The notes under the pieces were generated by a model. It did no database searches. It was given only the letters and a program-made list of their open reading frames with translations, and had not been told where the DNA came from. The position numbers were made by a program, and so were the translations under genes. 64,000 nt of DNA. Source: Bacteroidales bacterium (GTDB lineage Bacteria > Bacteroidota > Bacteroidia > Bacteroidales > UBA3824). Location: NCBI GenBank assembly GCA_017544805.1, contig JAFYDK010000013.1, forward strand, positions 23,475 through 87,474, given 5' to 3'. Below are positions 53,213 through 63,210 of this stretch, in pieces. Positions within the stretch are counted from its first letter, which is position 1. Each line of letters begins with the position of its first letter.

Positions 53213-55197
53213 GGGTTTAAGTTTTTAGCAGCTTTATTTATCAGTTTTGATTTCAGGCTGATAATTTCCTGAGTATGTTTTTCTATCAATTCAATGAGTT
53301 CAATGTCATTGCCTTCTTGAACGTGGAGTTTGAAAAAATCTACGCAGACATTGAGCTGTTTTAACTTTTCGTTGAGTTGTTGAGCAAAAATGTCCATTTC
53401 TTCAGCGGACTGAGAGTTGTTAGTCGTAATCTTAACAAGTTGCCCGATGGCTTTGGAAATTGCTAACGTTTTTTGTAATTGTTCATTACATGTTTCGGAA
53501 ATTTGAATAATCTTATCCGTATTGCTGCGGATTTGCGGTGAAATTTTGTCAATCAGTTCTGCTGAACGCTGTGTTGTTTTGAGCGATTCCGCTGACGAAA
53601 TGTTAATTTCTTGCGATGCAATTTGACAACGTTCTGCAAGTTTTCTGATTTCGGATGCTACTACGGCAAACCCCTTACCGTTTTCGCCCGCTCTTGCTGC
53701 CTCAACTGCTGCGTTAATTGCCAAAAGGTCTGTTCTTGAGGTAATTTCATTGATGACTTGAGCCTTTTCGATAATAGAACGCATACATTTGAGCGTGTTT
53801 TCAGCGGCTCTTGTTACCGAAATAATATCTTCGGCAATGCGTTTGGAGTTTTCTTTAGTTTCAAGTGAGCTGAGTGTATTGTTTTTGATTGATTCCGTAA
53901 TGTTATCAATGCTGACGGAAATTTCTTCAACCGTAGCCGATTGCTCTTGTGCGCCTTCGGATACTTTTGAAATCGAAGAACCCAAAGAATTGCTGCCTTC
54001 TGCAATCTCTTTTGAGTACATTCTTATGGAATTGACAGCTTGAGAAATGCTGTTTTGCATTTTTGTAAAATTATTTTTCAAACGCTGCATTTCGTCAGCC
54101 TCTACGATTTTGTCAAACGCTGTTGAATAAATATTTCCGGTAGCAAAATCTTCTGTGAACTGATTTACGTGTTCAAGCGGTTCAACGATGAATTTCTTGT
54201 TGATTTTATTTAGAACATAATACAGCGAGCATATTATGATAATGGTCAAAATTACCATTGTCATAATTGTAATGTAATAATTACCGTAAAATGCTTTTTT
54301 CGGCAGACTTAACACTAATGTCCAATCCGAAGTGTTAGGAACAATGGTGTAATAGCCAATCATCGCAACTCCCTCTGCATTGCTGTAATAAAGATTGTCT
54401 ACAAATAGCGGATTGTTGTTGTGTTTTTCAAATTGCGTGAAACAATAATGGAACAACGTGTCCAATCCGACGTAACCTCTTGTTGTAAAATCTTGAGCCG
54501 TAAGGGTCGAACATTTGTCTTTGACAGCCATACGGATTTGATAATTCTTGTCAGCTAAAGCGTAAATTCCCATATTGGTCCCTCTCATTTGATTGAGTTT
54601 TAATGTCTTATCAATCTCATTGATGTTAGTGTATGCGGTCATAATCGCTTTTATATTGCTTTGCTTGTCATTTACGGGTATTGAGATGCTGAACAATTCT
54701 TCATCGTCGTTAATCCATTCGCTTGGCGGCGCAATACAATAACTTGCGGGATATTTCAGCTCTAATATTTCTTTGTAAAAAGAGGAAGTGTTCATGTTTT
54801 TTGCGTCTAATCCGTTTATGGTGTTGTAAGAAATACCGTTAGGCAAGGTTATTCTGAAATAAGCCCACTTGTTGGAATGTGATGTAATGTAATAATTTGC
54901 TTTTTTGAGTGTGCCTTCAATGTCTTGTATAGGATCGCTGAAATTTTTCAGCGTGTTTAAGTCATCAGCGTACCTCTGATAAACTTGTGAAACATTGGCC
55001 GCTAAAGTACATATTGAATTCTTTATTGCTGATTGGGAGTTTTTGTTGATATTATTGAATAAAATCCAATATATTGCAAAATCCATCAGCAATACCAATC
55101 CTACCACTATGGGCATCATCAATTTGAGAATCTGTTTGCCCATACTGCTGCCTTTTTTCACGGATGTAATTTTTTCTAATTTGTCCTTTATCGTCAT
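53209..55197 (-). CDS. Methyl-accepting chemotaxis protein, dCache type
   Basis: A 662-aa receptor. TM1 about 24-45, dCache-like sensor about 46-303, TM2 about 306-328, HAMP about 333-388 ([20 protein letters not shown]). The sensor has [30 protein letters not shown] and [16 protein letters not shown]. Signalling tip: [20 protein letters not shown], then [19 protein letters not shown]. The cluster-specific C-terminal motif is [16 protein letters not shown]. It is 22 bases after the upstream receptor and overlaps the next by 4 bases. Confidence 0.94.
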   Translation of the reverse strand: MTIKDKLEKITSVKKGSSMGKQILKLMMPIVVGLVLLMDFAIYWILFNNINKNSQSAIKNSICTLAANVSQVYQRYADDLNTLKNFSDPIQDIEGTLKKANYYITSHSNKWAYFRITLPNGISYNTINGLDAKNMNTSSFYKEILELKYPASYCIAPPSEWINDDEELFSISIPVNDKQSNIKAIMTAYTNINEIDKTLKLNQMRGTNMGIYALADKNYQIRMAVKDKCSTLTAQDFTTRGYVGLDTLFHYCFTQFEKHNNNPLFVDNLYYSNAEGVAMIGYYTIVPNTSDWTLVLSLPKKAFYGNYYITIMTMVILTIIIICSLYYVLNKINKKFIVEPLEHVNQFTEDFATGNIYSTAFDKIVEADEMQRLKNNFTKMQNSISQAVNSIRMYSKEIAEGSNSLGSSISKVSEGAQEQSATVEEISVSIDNITESIKNNTLSSLETKENSKRIAEDIISVTRAAENTLKCMRSIIEKAQVINEITSRTDLLAINAAVEAARAGENGKGFAVVASEIRKLAERCQIASQEINISSAESLKTTQRSAELIDKISPQIRSNTDKIIQISETCNEQLQKTLAISKAIGQLVKITTNNSQSAEEMDIFAQQLNEKLKQLNVCVDFFKLHVQEGNDIELIELIEKHTQEIISLKSKLINKAAKNLNP

Positions 55198-55219
55198 TTT
55201 GAGGCTTGATTTTTTCGTG

Positions 55220-57481
55220 TTAATAATTTTCGTAATCGGAATCCAAATTCATATCTATTTTGACTCCGGGTTTGTATGTTTTTGAATAGTCTTTCGGCTC
55301 TTGAGGAACTTTGTTAGACTTTTCTTCTTTTTTAGGTTCTTCTTTTTTCTCTTCTTCTTGTTTTGGAGCGTTGTCCTCTTTCTGCGACAAATCATCGTCA
55401 AAAAATCCGTAACCTAAATCTTCGTCGTCTTCAAGTTCGGTTTTTGTTTGAGATCCGTTTTGAGGAGTTTCTTCTCTAAAATGCATAACTTGGTCGGCCG
55501 TGTTAAGCGCCGTATCTATTTGATTGTTAATCTCTTTTGGAATACTTTCGCCTTTCACGGTTTCTGTGAGTTGTTGTTTCAACCTTAAAATTTCAGCCGT
55601 ATGACCTTCTATCTGATTGATAATTTCTTTTTTGGGTCTGAAAGTATCTTTTGTTAATTTGAAAAATTCTATGCCCTTGTTTAAGACCTCAAGTTTGCTT
55701 TTTAGCTGAGCGGAATATTCTGCCATTTTGTCAGCCGATTGTGTATTATTTGAGGTAATATTAACAAGTTGCAAAATTGATTTGCTGATAGCCATTGTCA
55801 TTGACAGCTGTTCAGCGCAAGATTCTGAAATTTCGGCAACTTTTTCTGCCGTTTCTTTAATCCGTGGTGAAACTTTGTCAATAAGTTCAACGGCGTGTTT
55901 TGTGATATTAAGACTTTCTGCCGATGAGGTATTGATATCAGCCGAAGCTTGTTGACAGTTTTCGGCTAATTTACGAATTTCAGCGGCAACCACAGCAAAA
56001 CCTTTACCTTCTTCACCGGCTCTTGAGGCTTCTACTGCGGCGTTTATTGCCAAAAGGTCTGTCCTTGAGGTGATTTCGTTGATGATTTTTATCTTGTTGA
56101 TAACGTTTTTGATACATATCAAAGAATTTTCAGACGAAGTTGTAATGGTCTGAATATCAGCTGCTATGTTCAAAGAGTTTTCTTTAGCGTTAAGAGTTTT
56201 TTCGTTGATGATTTTTATAGAATCAGCGATTTGGTCAATCGAACTTGAAATTTCTTCTACCGCAACGGATTGAGTTTTAGCATCGTCCGAAATTGCCATT
56301 GCCGCATCGTTCCATTCGGCACTCGAACTCATAAAATCCGAAGTGTAATCCCTTATGTTTTTGATAATTCCGATCAAACGGGTTTGCATTTTTTCGAGAT
56401 TTTCCTTCAGTGTTTCGATTTCGTCGTTGGTATTAAGGTCTTCTGCTGCGGTTGAATAGAGTTTGCCGTCAGAAAATTCTGTTGCAAAACGGTTCACTTT
56501 GGAAAGCGGTTCCAAAATGTGTTTGCGGGTTATGAATCTGATACAAAGAATGAGCGAGGTTATCGTTAAAATCGTTAAACCTATAAGCACTCCTAATACG
56601 AGATATACCGAGGATTTCAGCTGTTTTTCGGGAACGTTGATGCAGACTATCCACGGAGTACCTTTTATTTTAGCAAAGCAACCGATTGTTGTGATACCGC
56701 CCGGCATTTCAAAAACACCTCTTTGAAGTTTGAGCGGATTTTCTTTTACTTTAAGACAGAGTTTATAAAAATCTTTGAAACCGTTGGCCTCAAGTTCGCT
56801 TGCTGTTGTGTTGTAACATTCGTTAGCTAACATTCTTATATTAAAATCTTCGTCAATAACAGCGGCAAAACCTTGTCCGTTGGTTTTCATTTTCTCCAAC
56901 ATTGAGTCCATGAGCTTGGTTGAAAACGTTGAAGATAATGCTGCAATTGGTTCGCCGTCCTTGTTTTTTATCGGAATCGAAACGCTGAAAACATCGTCTC
57001 GAAGAACGTCTGTATGATGCGACATTCTGAATGATAAATCTTTTTTGTCTAAGAAAATTTCTTTGTAAAACTTTCTGATTTTGGCGTTAATAGTATCTTT
57101 GCCCGTGTAATTTGTCCAACTTCTGCCGTCAAGAAGTGTCAATCTTAAATAAGCCCATTCATTTGAATGTGAATAAAGAGCCGTATTTGCTTTTTTGATG
57201 TAACCGTCTATGTCATTGGGAGTATAATACGATTTCAACATATTCAAATCGTCGATATAGCGGTACAGAATGTTTGAAATGTTTTCACTTTGAATATCGA
57301 CTATCTGAAATGATGTATTTTTTGACGAGCGTATGATGTCGGAAGAAACGATATTGTAAACGGCAACATTCATTCCTACCACAAGTATTAACATAACGGA
57401 AAGTATGAACTTTATGTATTTAGTCCATAGCGTGTTAGACTTTCCGAAAAATTTCCCGATGAATTCCTTTATAGTGTTCAT
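55220..57481 (-). CDS. Methyl-accepting chemotaxis protein, dCache type, with acidic C-terminal tail
   Basis: A 753-aa receptor. TM1 about 20-42, dCache-like sensor about 43-300, TM2 about 302-324, HAMP about 330-385 ([20 protein letters not shown]). Sensor motifs: [47 protein letters not shown]. Signalling tip: [20 protein letters not shown], then [19 protein letters not shown]. The C-terminal motif is [16 protein letters not shown], followed by a 120-residue acidic and Lys-rich tail that ends with [14 protein letters not shown], like the KIDM end of the receptor at 49047. The ATG at 57481 is preferred to one 25 codons upstream because it leaves a 4-base gap to the preceding gene rather than a 71-base overlap. 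Confidence 0.93.
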   Translation of the reverse strand: MNTIKEFIGKFFGKSNTLWTKYIKFILSVMLILVVGMNVAVYNIVSSDIIRSSKNTSFQIVDIQSENISNILYRYIDDLNMLKSYYTPNDIDGYIKKANTALYSHSNEWAYLRLTLLDGRSWTNYTGKDTINAKIRKFYKEIFLDKKDLSFRMSHHTDVLRDDVFSVSIPIKNKDGEPIAALSSTFSTKLMDSMLEKMKTNGQGFAAVIDEDFNIRMLANECYNTTASELEANGFKDFYKLCLKVKENPLKLQRGVFEMPGGITTIGCFAKIKGTPWIVCINVPEKQLKSSVYLVLGVLIGLTILTITSLILCIRFITRKHILEPLSKVNRFATEFSDGKLYSTAAEDLNTNDEIETLKENLEKMQTRLIGIIKNIRDYTSDFMSSSAEWNDAAMAISDDAKTQSVAVEEISSSIDQIADSIKIINEKTLNAKENSLNIAADIQTITTSSENSLICIKNVINKIKIINEITSRTDLLAINAAVEASRAGEEGKGFAVVAAEIRKLAENCQQASADINTSSAESLNITKHAVELIDKVSPRIKETAEKVAEISESCAEQLSMTMAISKSILQLVNITSNNTQSADKMAEYSAQLKSKLEVLNKGIEFFKLTKDTFRPKKEIINQIEGHTAEILRLKQQLTETVKGESIPKEINNQIDTALNTADQVMHFREETPQNGSQTKTELEDDEDLGYGFFDDDLSQKEDNAPKQEEEKKEEPKKEEKSNKVPQEPKDYSKTYKPGVKIDMNLDSDYENY

Positions 57482-57485
57482 ATTT

Positions 57486-59459
57486 TTAGTTTTCAGTGTT
57501 TTGGTTGTCTTTTGCGGCGAAAGATTTTTCTTGGGCCTCTTGTTTTTCTTTTTCAATCAATTCCTCCCTCAGTTCAGTGAGTTTGTCGGAATGTATTTTA
57601 ATAAGTGTTGATAATTCTTCAAGTTTTTCTGTTCTTGCGTCGTTGAGTTTAAAGAATTTTAGTGAATTGAGCAACGATTTAGCGTATTTGTCAAAATTTC
57701 CGGCTTTGTCCGCAAGTATTTCTGACATATTGGAGTTTTGGTCAGAAATATGTGCTAATTGTTGAATAGCATTGTTGATTTGGTCTGCGCCGTTACGTTG
57801 TTCGGTGCAGGCGATGGCAATTTCGGAAACTTTTTCAGCATTATCTTTAATACGGGGTGTTATTTTGTCGATAAGACCCGTTGATTCTTCCGTGATGGCA
57901 AGCGTTTGATTAGAGGCTTCGTCAATTTGAACGCTTGCTGTTTTGCAACGCTCGGCGAGTTTTTTGATTTCTGTTGCCACTGTTGAAAAACCTTTACCGT
58001 TTTCACCGGCTTTTGAGGCTTCAACTGCTGCATTAACGGCCAAAAGGTCAGTCTTTTTAGCTATGTCGTTGATAATCTTAATTTTTTCGATAATCATTTT
58101 TGTACTTTCAAGGGTTTTGTCAGAGGCCTCGAGTACAGCGTTTATATCGCTTGCAATAGATTCAGAGTTGAGTCTTGTGTTTTCGGCATTAGCAGCGGTC
58201 TGCGTAATTGAAGACGAAATCTGCTGAATTGTTGCTGAAATTTCTTCAACGGCAGAGGCTTGGTCGCCAACACTTTGGAGTATTGAGTCTGCCGAATTGT
58301 TGAGTTCGTGGCTGTTAGTTGCTATTTTATCGGATTGAATCCGTATATCGCTGATGGTTTTTGTAATTTTATCAGCCATAACGGAAATGCAATCGTAAAA
58401 TTCACCGATTTCATTGTCTTGTTGTTTCTTGATTTTGGAAGCGTTGAACATGATTCCGGTAGAAAACTCTTTTACAATGTTTTGTAATTCTTTTATCGGT
58501 TTTATGATAATGCGTTTAATCAAATAAATGATAAGCGTAATTACTATTGTAAGTGCTGCAAAACAAGAAATTATAAACATATTTCTTATTTTTGCTCTGG
58601 CTGAATCAATTTCGTCTTTGCTGCTGCAGATTGCGAGCGACCATTCCGTGCCTTCTACAACATGATAAACGATGATGTATTCTTTGTCCGTATTTTTGTT
58701 TGTGATGTGTTCTGTGCCTGATTTTATGTCGGTTCTGATTTTATTTGTAAAGAGAGAGTAGCCTTCATATTCGGCATTGTTGAGTTTATTTTTGCCGAGT
58801 AATGCAGTATCGGAATTTGCAATGATAATATCGGGATTTGAATTTTTAATAAGGAAAATGCTGCCGTAGCCGTGATAATTGATGTTTTTAATCAAGTCGT
58901 CTATTTTTTCTGCATCAATGGCGAGCGAAATCGAACCTAAAGTTTTTCCGTTTTTGTCAAAATGCGGCACGCAAACGTAAAAAATTTCTTCCCCTATTTT
59001 TACGCTGTTAGGTAGTCTGTCGGTAATGACAAAATTATCGCCTGAAAAAACTGTTCTTTGATAACCTTCCTCTTGAGATACGTTTTCAAAAAACTCTGGA
59101 TTTGTACTATGTGTATTGCCAAAATTATCAGTGTAACCTCCGTAAGAATATAGTCCGTTACTGTTTCCTACAACTATTTTAAGAACCTCTAAAATTTCGT
59201 TTTCAGAGAGATTCATTTTTGTAAAACTCTTAGAGAGAGTTGTAAGTTGTGAGGTTATTGACGTCATTTTTTCTGATATGACGGCAGCATTGCTTTTAAC
59301 GATTTCTTGTGTGGCGTTGCGTGTGTTTTCGTAATTTAACTTCTGAAAACTTATCAACAAAAAGTAATCAGCCAATGCTACCAAAATGGCAGTCAGCGGT
59401 ACGATAGTCCAAACAAGCGTTCCTAACAACGATTTGTGCCTTGATTTAAAAAATTTCAT
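57486..59459 (-). CDS. Methyl-accepting chemotaxis protein, classic dCache_1 type
   Basis: A 657-aa receptor and the first gene of the operon. TM1 about 11-35, dCache_1 sensor about 36-285 (GYTDNFGNTHSTNPEFFENV, VCVPHFDKNGKTLGSISLAI, YHVVEGTEWSLAICSS), TM2 about 290-312, HAMP about 316-370 (IIKPIKELQNIVKEFSTGIM). Signalling tip: AKKTDLLAVNAAVEASKAGE, then NGKGFSTVATEIKKLAERC. The C-terminal motif is weaker: LIKIHSDKLTELREEL. Its sensor is less like the other four, so it may be the founder or an independent member. The ATG at 59459 is chosen; the track from 59495 would add 12 residues. The promoter is not clear. Confidence 0.94.
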   Translation of the reverse strand: MKFFKSRHKSLLGTLVWTIVPLTAILVALADYFLLISFQKLNYENTRNATQEIVKSNAAVISEKMTSITSQLTTLSKSFTKMNLSENEILEVLKIVVGNSNGLYSYGGYTDNFGNTHSTNPEFFENVSQEEGYQRTVFSGDNFVITDRLPNSVKIGEEIFYVCVPHFDKNGKTLGSISLAIDAEKIDDLIKNINYHGYGSIFLIKNSNPDIIIANSDTALLGKNKLNNAEYEGYSLFTNKIRTDIKSGTEHITNKNTDKEYIIVYHVVEGTEWSLAICSSKDEIDSARAKIRNMFIISCFAALTIVITLIIYLIKRIIIKPIKELQNIVKEFSTGIMFNASKIKKQQDNEIGEFYDCISVMADKITKTISDIRIQSDKIATNSHELNNSADSILQSVGDQASAVEEISATIQQISSSITQTAANAENTRLNSESIASDINAVLEASDKTLESTKMIIEKIKIINDIAKKTDLLAVNAAVEASKAGENGKGFSTVATEIKKLAERCKTASVQIDEASNQTLAITEESTGLIDKITPRIKDNAEKVSEIAIACTEQRNGADQINNAIQQLAHISDQNSNMSEILADKAGNFDKYAKSLLNSLKFFKLNDARTEKLEELSTLIKIHSDKLTELREELIEKEKQEAQEKSFAAKDNQNTEN

Positions 59460-59588
59460 ATTGATTTTTCCGAATAAAAAACATCTATTTTTCAAGGTCT
59501 AAATATACAAAATTCAGACAAAACAAATTATTTTTTTTAATTTTTTTTTTAATAAATGTATTTTTTCGTTTTCAGGCACATTATTATG

Positions 59589-61229
59589 CTATTCCCACTC
59601 AGCCTCTTCCTCTTCCTTCTTGCGTTTTTCTTCTTCTTCGGCCTCGAGTGATTCTTTTGAAATTTTAGTTTCGGTTATTTCCGTCCATTTGAAAATGTCT
59701 TCGGGTTTGTAAGGACGGTGTTTGTCGTACCAAATGAAACCGTCAAGAAAAGTTTGCCTTTTGGTAAGACCTTCAAGCGGATAAAGAGTTCCCTTGGGTT
59801 TTTTGTAAAACCATAATCTTTTCATTTTACCTTTTTCAAAGAAAATATCCATGTCTTGAGATGAAGCATTGTTCATTCCCGTTACAACAGAATCTTCAAC
59901 GGTGTAGTAAATTGTTGAGGCATTGGAAATTACTTCGACTTCTTCAATTTTGTTGGAATCCAGATATGCAACCATGTCTTTGCCTGTTATTTGATTGAAC
60001 CTTGGAACTGTATCCACTTTTTGCGATACGAATGCCCCGCCCAACATTTCAACCATATCCACGCTGTTTTCTTTTGTGTAAAGTTTTATGACATCGGCGG
60101 TTATTTGATTTTCAAAATGCCAGATAACGGGATTTTGATGCATTGTGATGATGCTGTCCGAAAGGTCATAAACAAGACTATCGCACATGGTTTGTAAATC
60201 GTTTCTAAAAATTTTAACTCTGTGAAAAGCTTTTATAATTCTGTAAACCGTTGTGTCTTTGTCCGTAAAAATAGTATCCGTAATCGACAAAATAGTATCG
60301 GCATGAAGATACATTGTGTCTTTTTGCGAAATGTATTTCATTAACGCACTGTCAGTTAATATGCTGCGTTCAGGGATTTCGTAGTATCGGGCTTCGTTTG
60401 CTGTGAGTTTTATGTTTTGAAGCGTATCAATAATTTCCACTTTTGAACGTCCGATTCCGTATTTTTCGTTTCTGAAAAAATAAATCGTATCGCCGGAGAG
60501 TTTATGCTCTTTGCTGACTAAAAAACTTTTTTTAGTTAATTGGCATTGGTCTTTTATGTGATTGTACCAACCGCGCTCCGAGTATAAATAATTGCTGTCG
60601 CCGATAATTTCCGTCGGTCCGAAAAACGTTGAAATCTTGCTTTTAATATTGTGAGTCAGCGTATCGGAATACATTGTGTAATTCGGATTATGAACCACAA
60701 CATCTTGATTATAAACCAATTCGTTGGTTTTCGGATAAAAATAACCGAGTTCTGAAATTAGCGTATCTTCGCCCGTGAAAGTTGTTCCGCCGCCGAAATA
60801 ATTTGCAAAGTTTTTCGCCAAATCGTAATCAATGTTGTCGGTAACCATCGTCATGGAATCTTTTACCATTTTGACGTTTTCCCTGATTCTTGCAAAACGC
60901 GAAGTTCCGTCATAATCTAAGGAATCGCCCCACAAATGAACAGTATCTTTTTGGTCTAAAAGTCTGTACATGTGGACTTTACCGTAAGCCTTGAATTTGT
61001 TTTCCTTGGAATTGTACAATGCCGAATCGCAATACATAGATGCGCTGTCATGGTAAAATTGTACATCGCCTCTTAAAACTTTTACGTCAGGGCCGTGATA
61101 ATCATCAACTTCCAAAGTATTGGAATTAACGATTTCGATTTTACGGTTTTGAACCGTATCTTTTCTCTGTGCCGATGCAAACTGAACCGTACAGAGCATT
61201 AGAACTATTATTATTGCAATATTTTTCAC
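59589..61229 (-). CDS. OstA-like LPS transport protein
   Basis: A 546-aa exported protein. A signal peptide (IAIIIVLMLCTVQFASAQ) is followed by an OstA-like (LptA/LptD N-terminal) region, about residues 35-330: DYHGPDVKVLRGDVQFYHDS, MYCDSALYNSKENKFKAYG, LWGDSLDYDGTSRFARI and MVTDNIDYDLAKNFANYFGG are its repeated beta segments. The family forms the periplasmic bridge that carries LPS to the outer membrane. The C-terminus is a Lys/Glu-rich tail (EAEEEEKRKKEEEEAEWE). The start codon is GTG at 61229. It is 41 bases after the nitroreductase stop, with a promoter inside that gene's end. Confidence 0.87.
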   Translation of the reverse strand: MKNIAIIIVLMLCTVQFASAQRKDTVQNRKIEIVNSNTLEVDDYHGPDVKVLRGDVQFYHDSASMYCDSALYNSKENKFKAYGKVHMYRLLDQKDTVHLWGDSLDYDGTSRFARIRENVKMVKDSMTMVTDNIDYDLAKNFANYFGGGTTFTGEDTLISELGYFYPKTNELVYNQDVVVHNPNYTMYSDTLTHNIKSKISTFFGPTEIIGDSNYLYSERGWYNHIKDQCQLTKKSFLVSKEHKLSGDTIYFFRNEKYGIGRSKVEIIDTLQNIKLTANEARYYEIPERSILTDSALMKYISQKDTMYLHADTILSITDTIFTDKDTTVYRIIKAFHRVKIFRNDLQTMCDSLVYDLSDSIITMHQNPVIWHFENQITADVIKLYTKENSVDMVEMLGGAFVSQKVDTVPRFNQITGKDMVAYLDSNKIEEVEVISNASTIYYTVEDSVVTGMNNASSQDMDIFFEKGKMKRLWFYKKPKGTLYPLEGLTKRQTFLDGFIWYDKHRPYKPEDIFKWTEITETKISKESLEAEEEEKRKKEEEEAEWE

Positions 61230-61252
61230 CTCGGGGAATATAAATTTTTTTG

Positions 61253-61286
61253 CAAAGATAAATATTTTTCTTAATAAATTATCAAA
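61253..61286 (-). promoter_or_regulatory. Candidate promoter for the OstA-like gene
   Basis: On the minus strand TTTG (61286-61283), 22 bases, TATCTTTG (61260-61253). Both boxes match; the spacer is one base longer than usual. The -33 box lies inside the nitroreductase gene. Confidence 0.5.
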
Positions 61287-61909
61287 TCTTCGAGTTTTAC
61301 TTTTGGTACGATATGCACGCCGTTTTCGTCGCGGTAATATTTTTTGCTTTGGTCCTTTGAGATTTCTTCCAACCGGAATTTTTCTGCTGATTTTCCGATT
61401 GCTAAAATTGCTAACGGATTGTATTCCAAATTGAATGCTTCTTTTATCGCGTCTTTGTCGAAAGCGCAGATTATGATGCCGTTGAGTCCGATTTCAACAG
61501 CTTTCAAGAGCATTGATTGCAGCGAAATTCCTAAATCAATATCAATGTATCTGCTTTCTTGAGCATTGGAGCAAACGATTATAAAAGCGTTAGGTTCAGT
61601 TCCTTTTAACGGGAGGTTCAGTTGAGGCAACATTCCGCCTAATTTTATGTTTTTTAAGACAGTTTCTGCACCGGTTTCTTTTGTAACGATTTTAAATCTA
61701 AGTGTTTGAGCGTTTTTTGCTGAAGCTATTTTGGTATTAACGCCGATAATTTTTTTTAGAACCTCTTCGGAAACCAAAAAAGAGTTTTTGTAACCTCTCG
61801 TACTTCTGTTTTTAATAAGTAAAGTATCTAAGGTCATTCCTATTTTTTTTATGCTTTTTTTCTGACCGAAAACTTCGTTGTATCTGTTTTCCAAATAGTT
61901 GTCTGCCAT
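61271..61909 (-). CDS. Nitroreductase family protein
   Basis: A 212-aa FMN-dependent oxidoreductase of the nitroreductase family. LLIKNRSTRGYKNSFLVSEE, with the FMN-phosphate-binding Arg residues, lies near residue 32, and the C-terminal part shows DIDLGISLQSMLLKAVEIGL and NGIIICAFDKDAIKEAFNLE, then LAILAIGKSAE, the usual second FMN region. The physiological substrate is unknown; such enzymes reduce quinones, nitro compounds or flavins. It lies between YebC and the OstA-like gene on the same strand, with a hairpin separating it from yebC. Confidence 0.88.
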   Translation of the reverse strand: MADNYLENRYNEVFGQKKSIKKIGMTLDTLLIKNRSTRGYKNSFLVSEEVLKKIIGVNTKIASAKNAQTLRFKIVTKETGAETVLKNIKLGGMLPQLNLPLKGTEPNAFIIVCSNAQESRYIDIDLGISLQSMLLKAVEIGLNGIIICAFDKDAIKEAFNLEYNPLAILAIGKSAEKFRLEEISKDQSKKYYRDENGVHIVPKVKLEDLIIY

Positions 61910-61936
61910 GTTTTTTTACGGTATATAGAAATAATT

Positions 61937-61961
61937 AAGGGCGAAAAAATATTTCGCCCTT
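61937..61961 (-). terminator. Hairpin between yebC and the nitroreductase gene
   Basis: AAGGGCGAAA pairs with TTTCGCCCTT (10-bp stem, 5-base loop). A T-rich but mixed stretch follows on the minus strand, so termination of yebC is likely but partial. Confidence 0.55.
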
Positions 61962-61989
61962 ACGTTTTAAATGTATAATTAGGGAATTA

Positions 61990-62754
61990 TTATTCCATTT
62001 GAGCTTCCATTTCTTCGGTAACTTCGAGGTTGTGATAAACAGCCTGAACGTCATCATCTTCTTCAAAAGCTTCAATCATTTTGAGAACAGAAACACCGTC
62101 AGCGGTCGGAAGTTCTTTCATGTTGTTAGGAATACGTTGCAATGAGGCGTTAGTAGCGGTGATTTTGAGATCGTCCAATGCTTTTTGGAACGAGGTAAAA
62201 CCTTCCATAGAAGTGTATGCAACGAGAGATTTTGTGCCTTCTTCTTCGTCTTCTACTACATCGTCAAAATCTTCAGCACCAGCTTCGATAAGTTCCATTT
62301 GGAATTCATCAACGTCTTTTCCATCGGGAACGGGAATTGTGAAAACGCCTTTTCTGTCGAAGAGGAATGTTAAAGAGCCGTTAGTGCCTAAGCTACCGTT
62401 TCTTTTGTTGAAAATAGAGCGGATAGATGCAACAGTACGGTTGTTGTTGTCTGTAAGACATTCGATGAAAACGGCAACACCGCCCGGAGCATATCCTTCA
62501 AACGTGATTTCTTGATAGTTAACGCCATCGCCTGAAGATTTAGAGATTGCGCGTTCGATATTATCTTTAGGCATTGAAACGCCTTTCGCGTTTTGGATTG
62601 CGGTTCTCAAACGGGGGTTTCCGTCTGGATCGGGACCACCTTCTTTAACTGCTACTGCTATTTCTTTTGCTATACGCGAAAACATTGCCGAACGTTTAGC
62701 GTCCAAAGCACCTTTTTTTCTCTTAATGGTTGACCATTTATTATGTCCTGACAT
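61990..62754 (-). CDS. yebC: YebC/PmpR/TACO1 family regulator
   Basis: A 254-aa protein of the YebC family, with the signature start MSGHNKWSTIKRKKGALDAK and AKEIAVAVKEGGPDPDGNPR. Three alpha/beta domains can be followed to the C-terminus (ALDDLKITATNASLQRIPNN, AFEEDDDVQAVYHNLEVTEE). The bacterial proteins act as transcription regulators or as translation factors that help ribosomes with polyproline stretches, as described for the TACO1 and YebC group. Single gene, with a terminator-like hairpin after it. Confidence 0.95.
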   Translation of the reverse strand: MSGHNKWSTIKRKKGALDAKRSAMFSRIAKEIAVAVKEGGPDPDGNPRLRTAIQNAKGVSMPKDNIERAISKSSGDGVNYQEITFEGYAPGGVAVFIECLTDNNNRTVASIRSIFNKRNGSLGTNGSLTFLFDRKGVFTIPVPDGKDVDEFQMELIEAGAEDFDDVVEDEEEGTKSLVAYTSMEGFTSFQKALDDLKITATNASLQRIPNNMKELPTADGVSVLKMIEAFEEDDDVQAVYHNLEVTEEMEAQME

Positions 62755-62860
62755 ATTATTATTTTGTTAATTTAAAAAATTCTTGTGATTTTACGGCGCA
62801 AAAATATAAAAATTTATTTTACCTCAGTAATTTTTTTACGATTTTTTGTTATAAAACGCA

Positions 62861-62898
62861 AAAAAAAAGAGAGCACCAATCTTTCGGGCTCTCTTTTT
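62861..62898. terminator. Bidirectional intrinsic terminator
   Basis: GAGAGC pairs with GCTCTC, extended by five A-T pairs, with T/A runs on both sides. It follows the stop of the 60-aa gene on the minus strand. Confidence 0.8.
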
Positions 62899-62918
62899 AT
62901 CAAAATTACGGGCTTGTT

Positions 62919-63101
62919 TTACCGTTGATAGATTCGTGTATTTTCTACAACGATGTAACTACCGGTGGAATAATGCAATTCTTCAATTACATTGATTTTT
63001 GAATTGTTCAATAATGCGTTAATCCACATAATCAATTTTGATTTTCTTTCCTCTACGCCGGTCTGTTTAGAAAACGGCAATTTTACTTTTATAGTTCTCA
63101 T
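62919..63101 (-). CDS. Small protein of unknown function, 60 aa
   Basis: A 60-aa basic protein with a start MRTIKVKLPFSKQTGVEER and the rest soluble, with an alpha then beta pattern (LIMWINALLNNSKINVIEEL, YIVVENTRIYQR). No known motif, no membrane segment and no signal peptide. The case for a real gene is the setting: a full-consensus promoter 70-110 bases upstream, the start codon after a repeat-bearing leader, and an intrinsic terminator 20 bases after the stop. It may be a small regulatory or accessory protein; nothing in the sequence fixes the role. Confidence 0.6.
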   Translation of the reverse strand: MRTIKVKLPFSKQTGVEERKSKLIMWINALLNNSKINVIEELHYSTGSYIVVENTRIYQR

Positions 63102-63178
63102 TTTCTTAAAAAATTAAAGTTATTAAAAAATTAAAGTTGTTTGTTGTTGTGTAATCATTTTGTTTATTGATTACGGTG

Positions 63179-63210
63179 CAAAGTTAAAATGATATTTTTC
63201 ATTATGCAAA
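63179..63210 (-). promoter_or_regulatory. Promoter for the 60-aa gene
   Basis: On the minus strand TTTG (63210-63207), 20 bases, TAACTTTG (63186-63179): a full match to the Bacteroidota consensus. Confidence 0.7.

Noticed and set aside
57482..57556. Upstream start for the receptor at 55220
   Set aside because: It would overlap the preceding receptor by 71 bases with a Lys/Thr-rich sequence; the ATG at 57481 gives the tight spacing seen across the operon.
62081..62515. 144-codon open frame on the plus strand inside yebC
   Set aside because: It is the exact antisense of a strongly conserved gene, has low-complexity Ser-rich sequence and no promoter or ribosome site.
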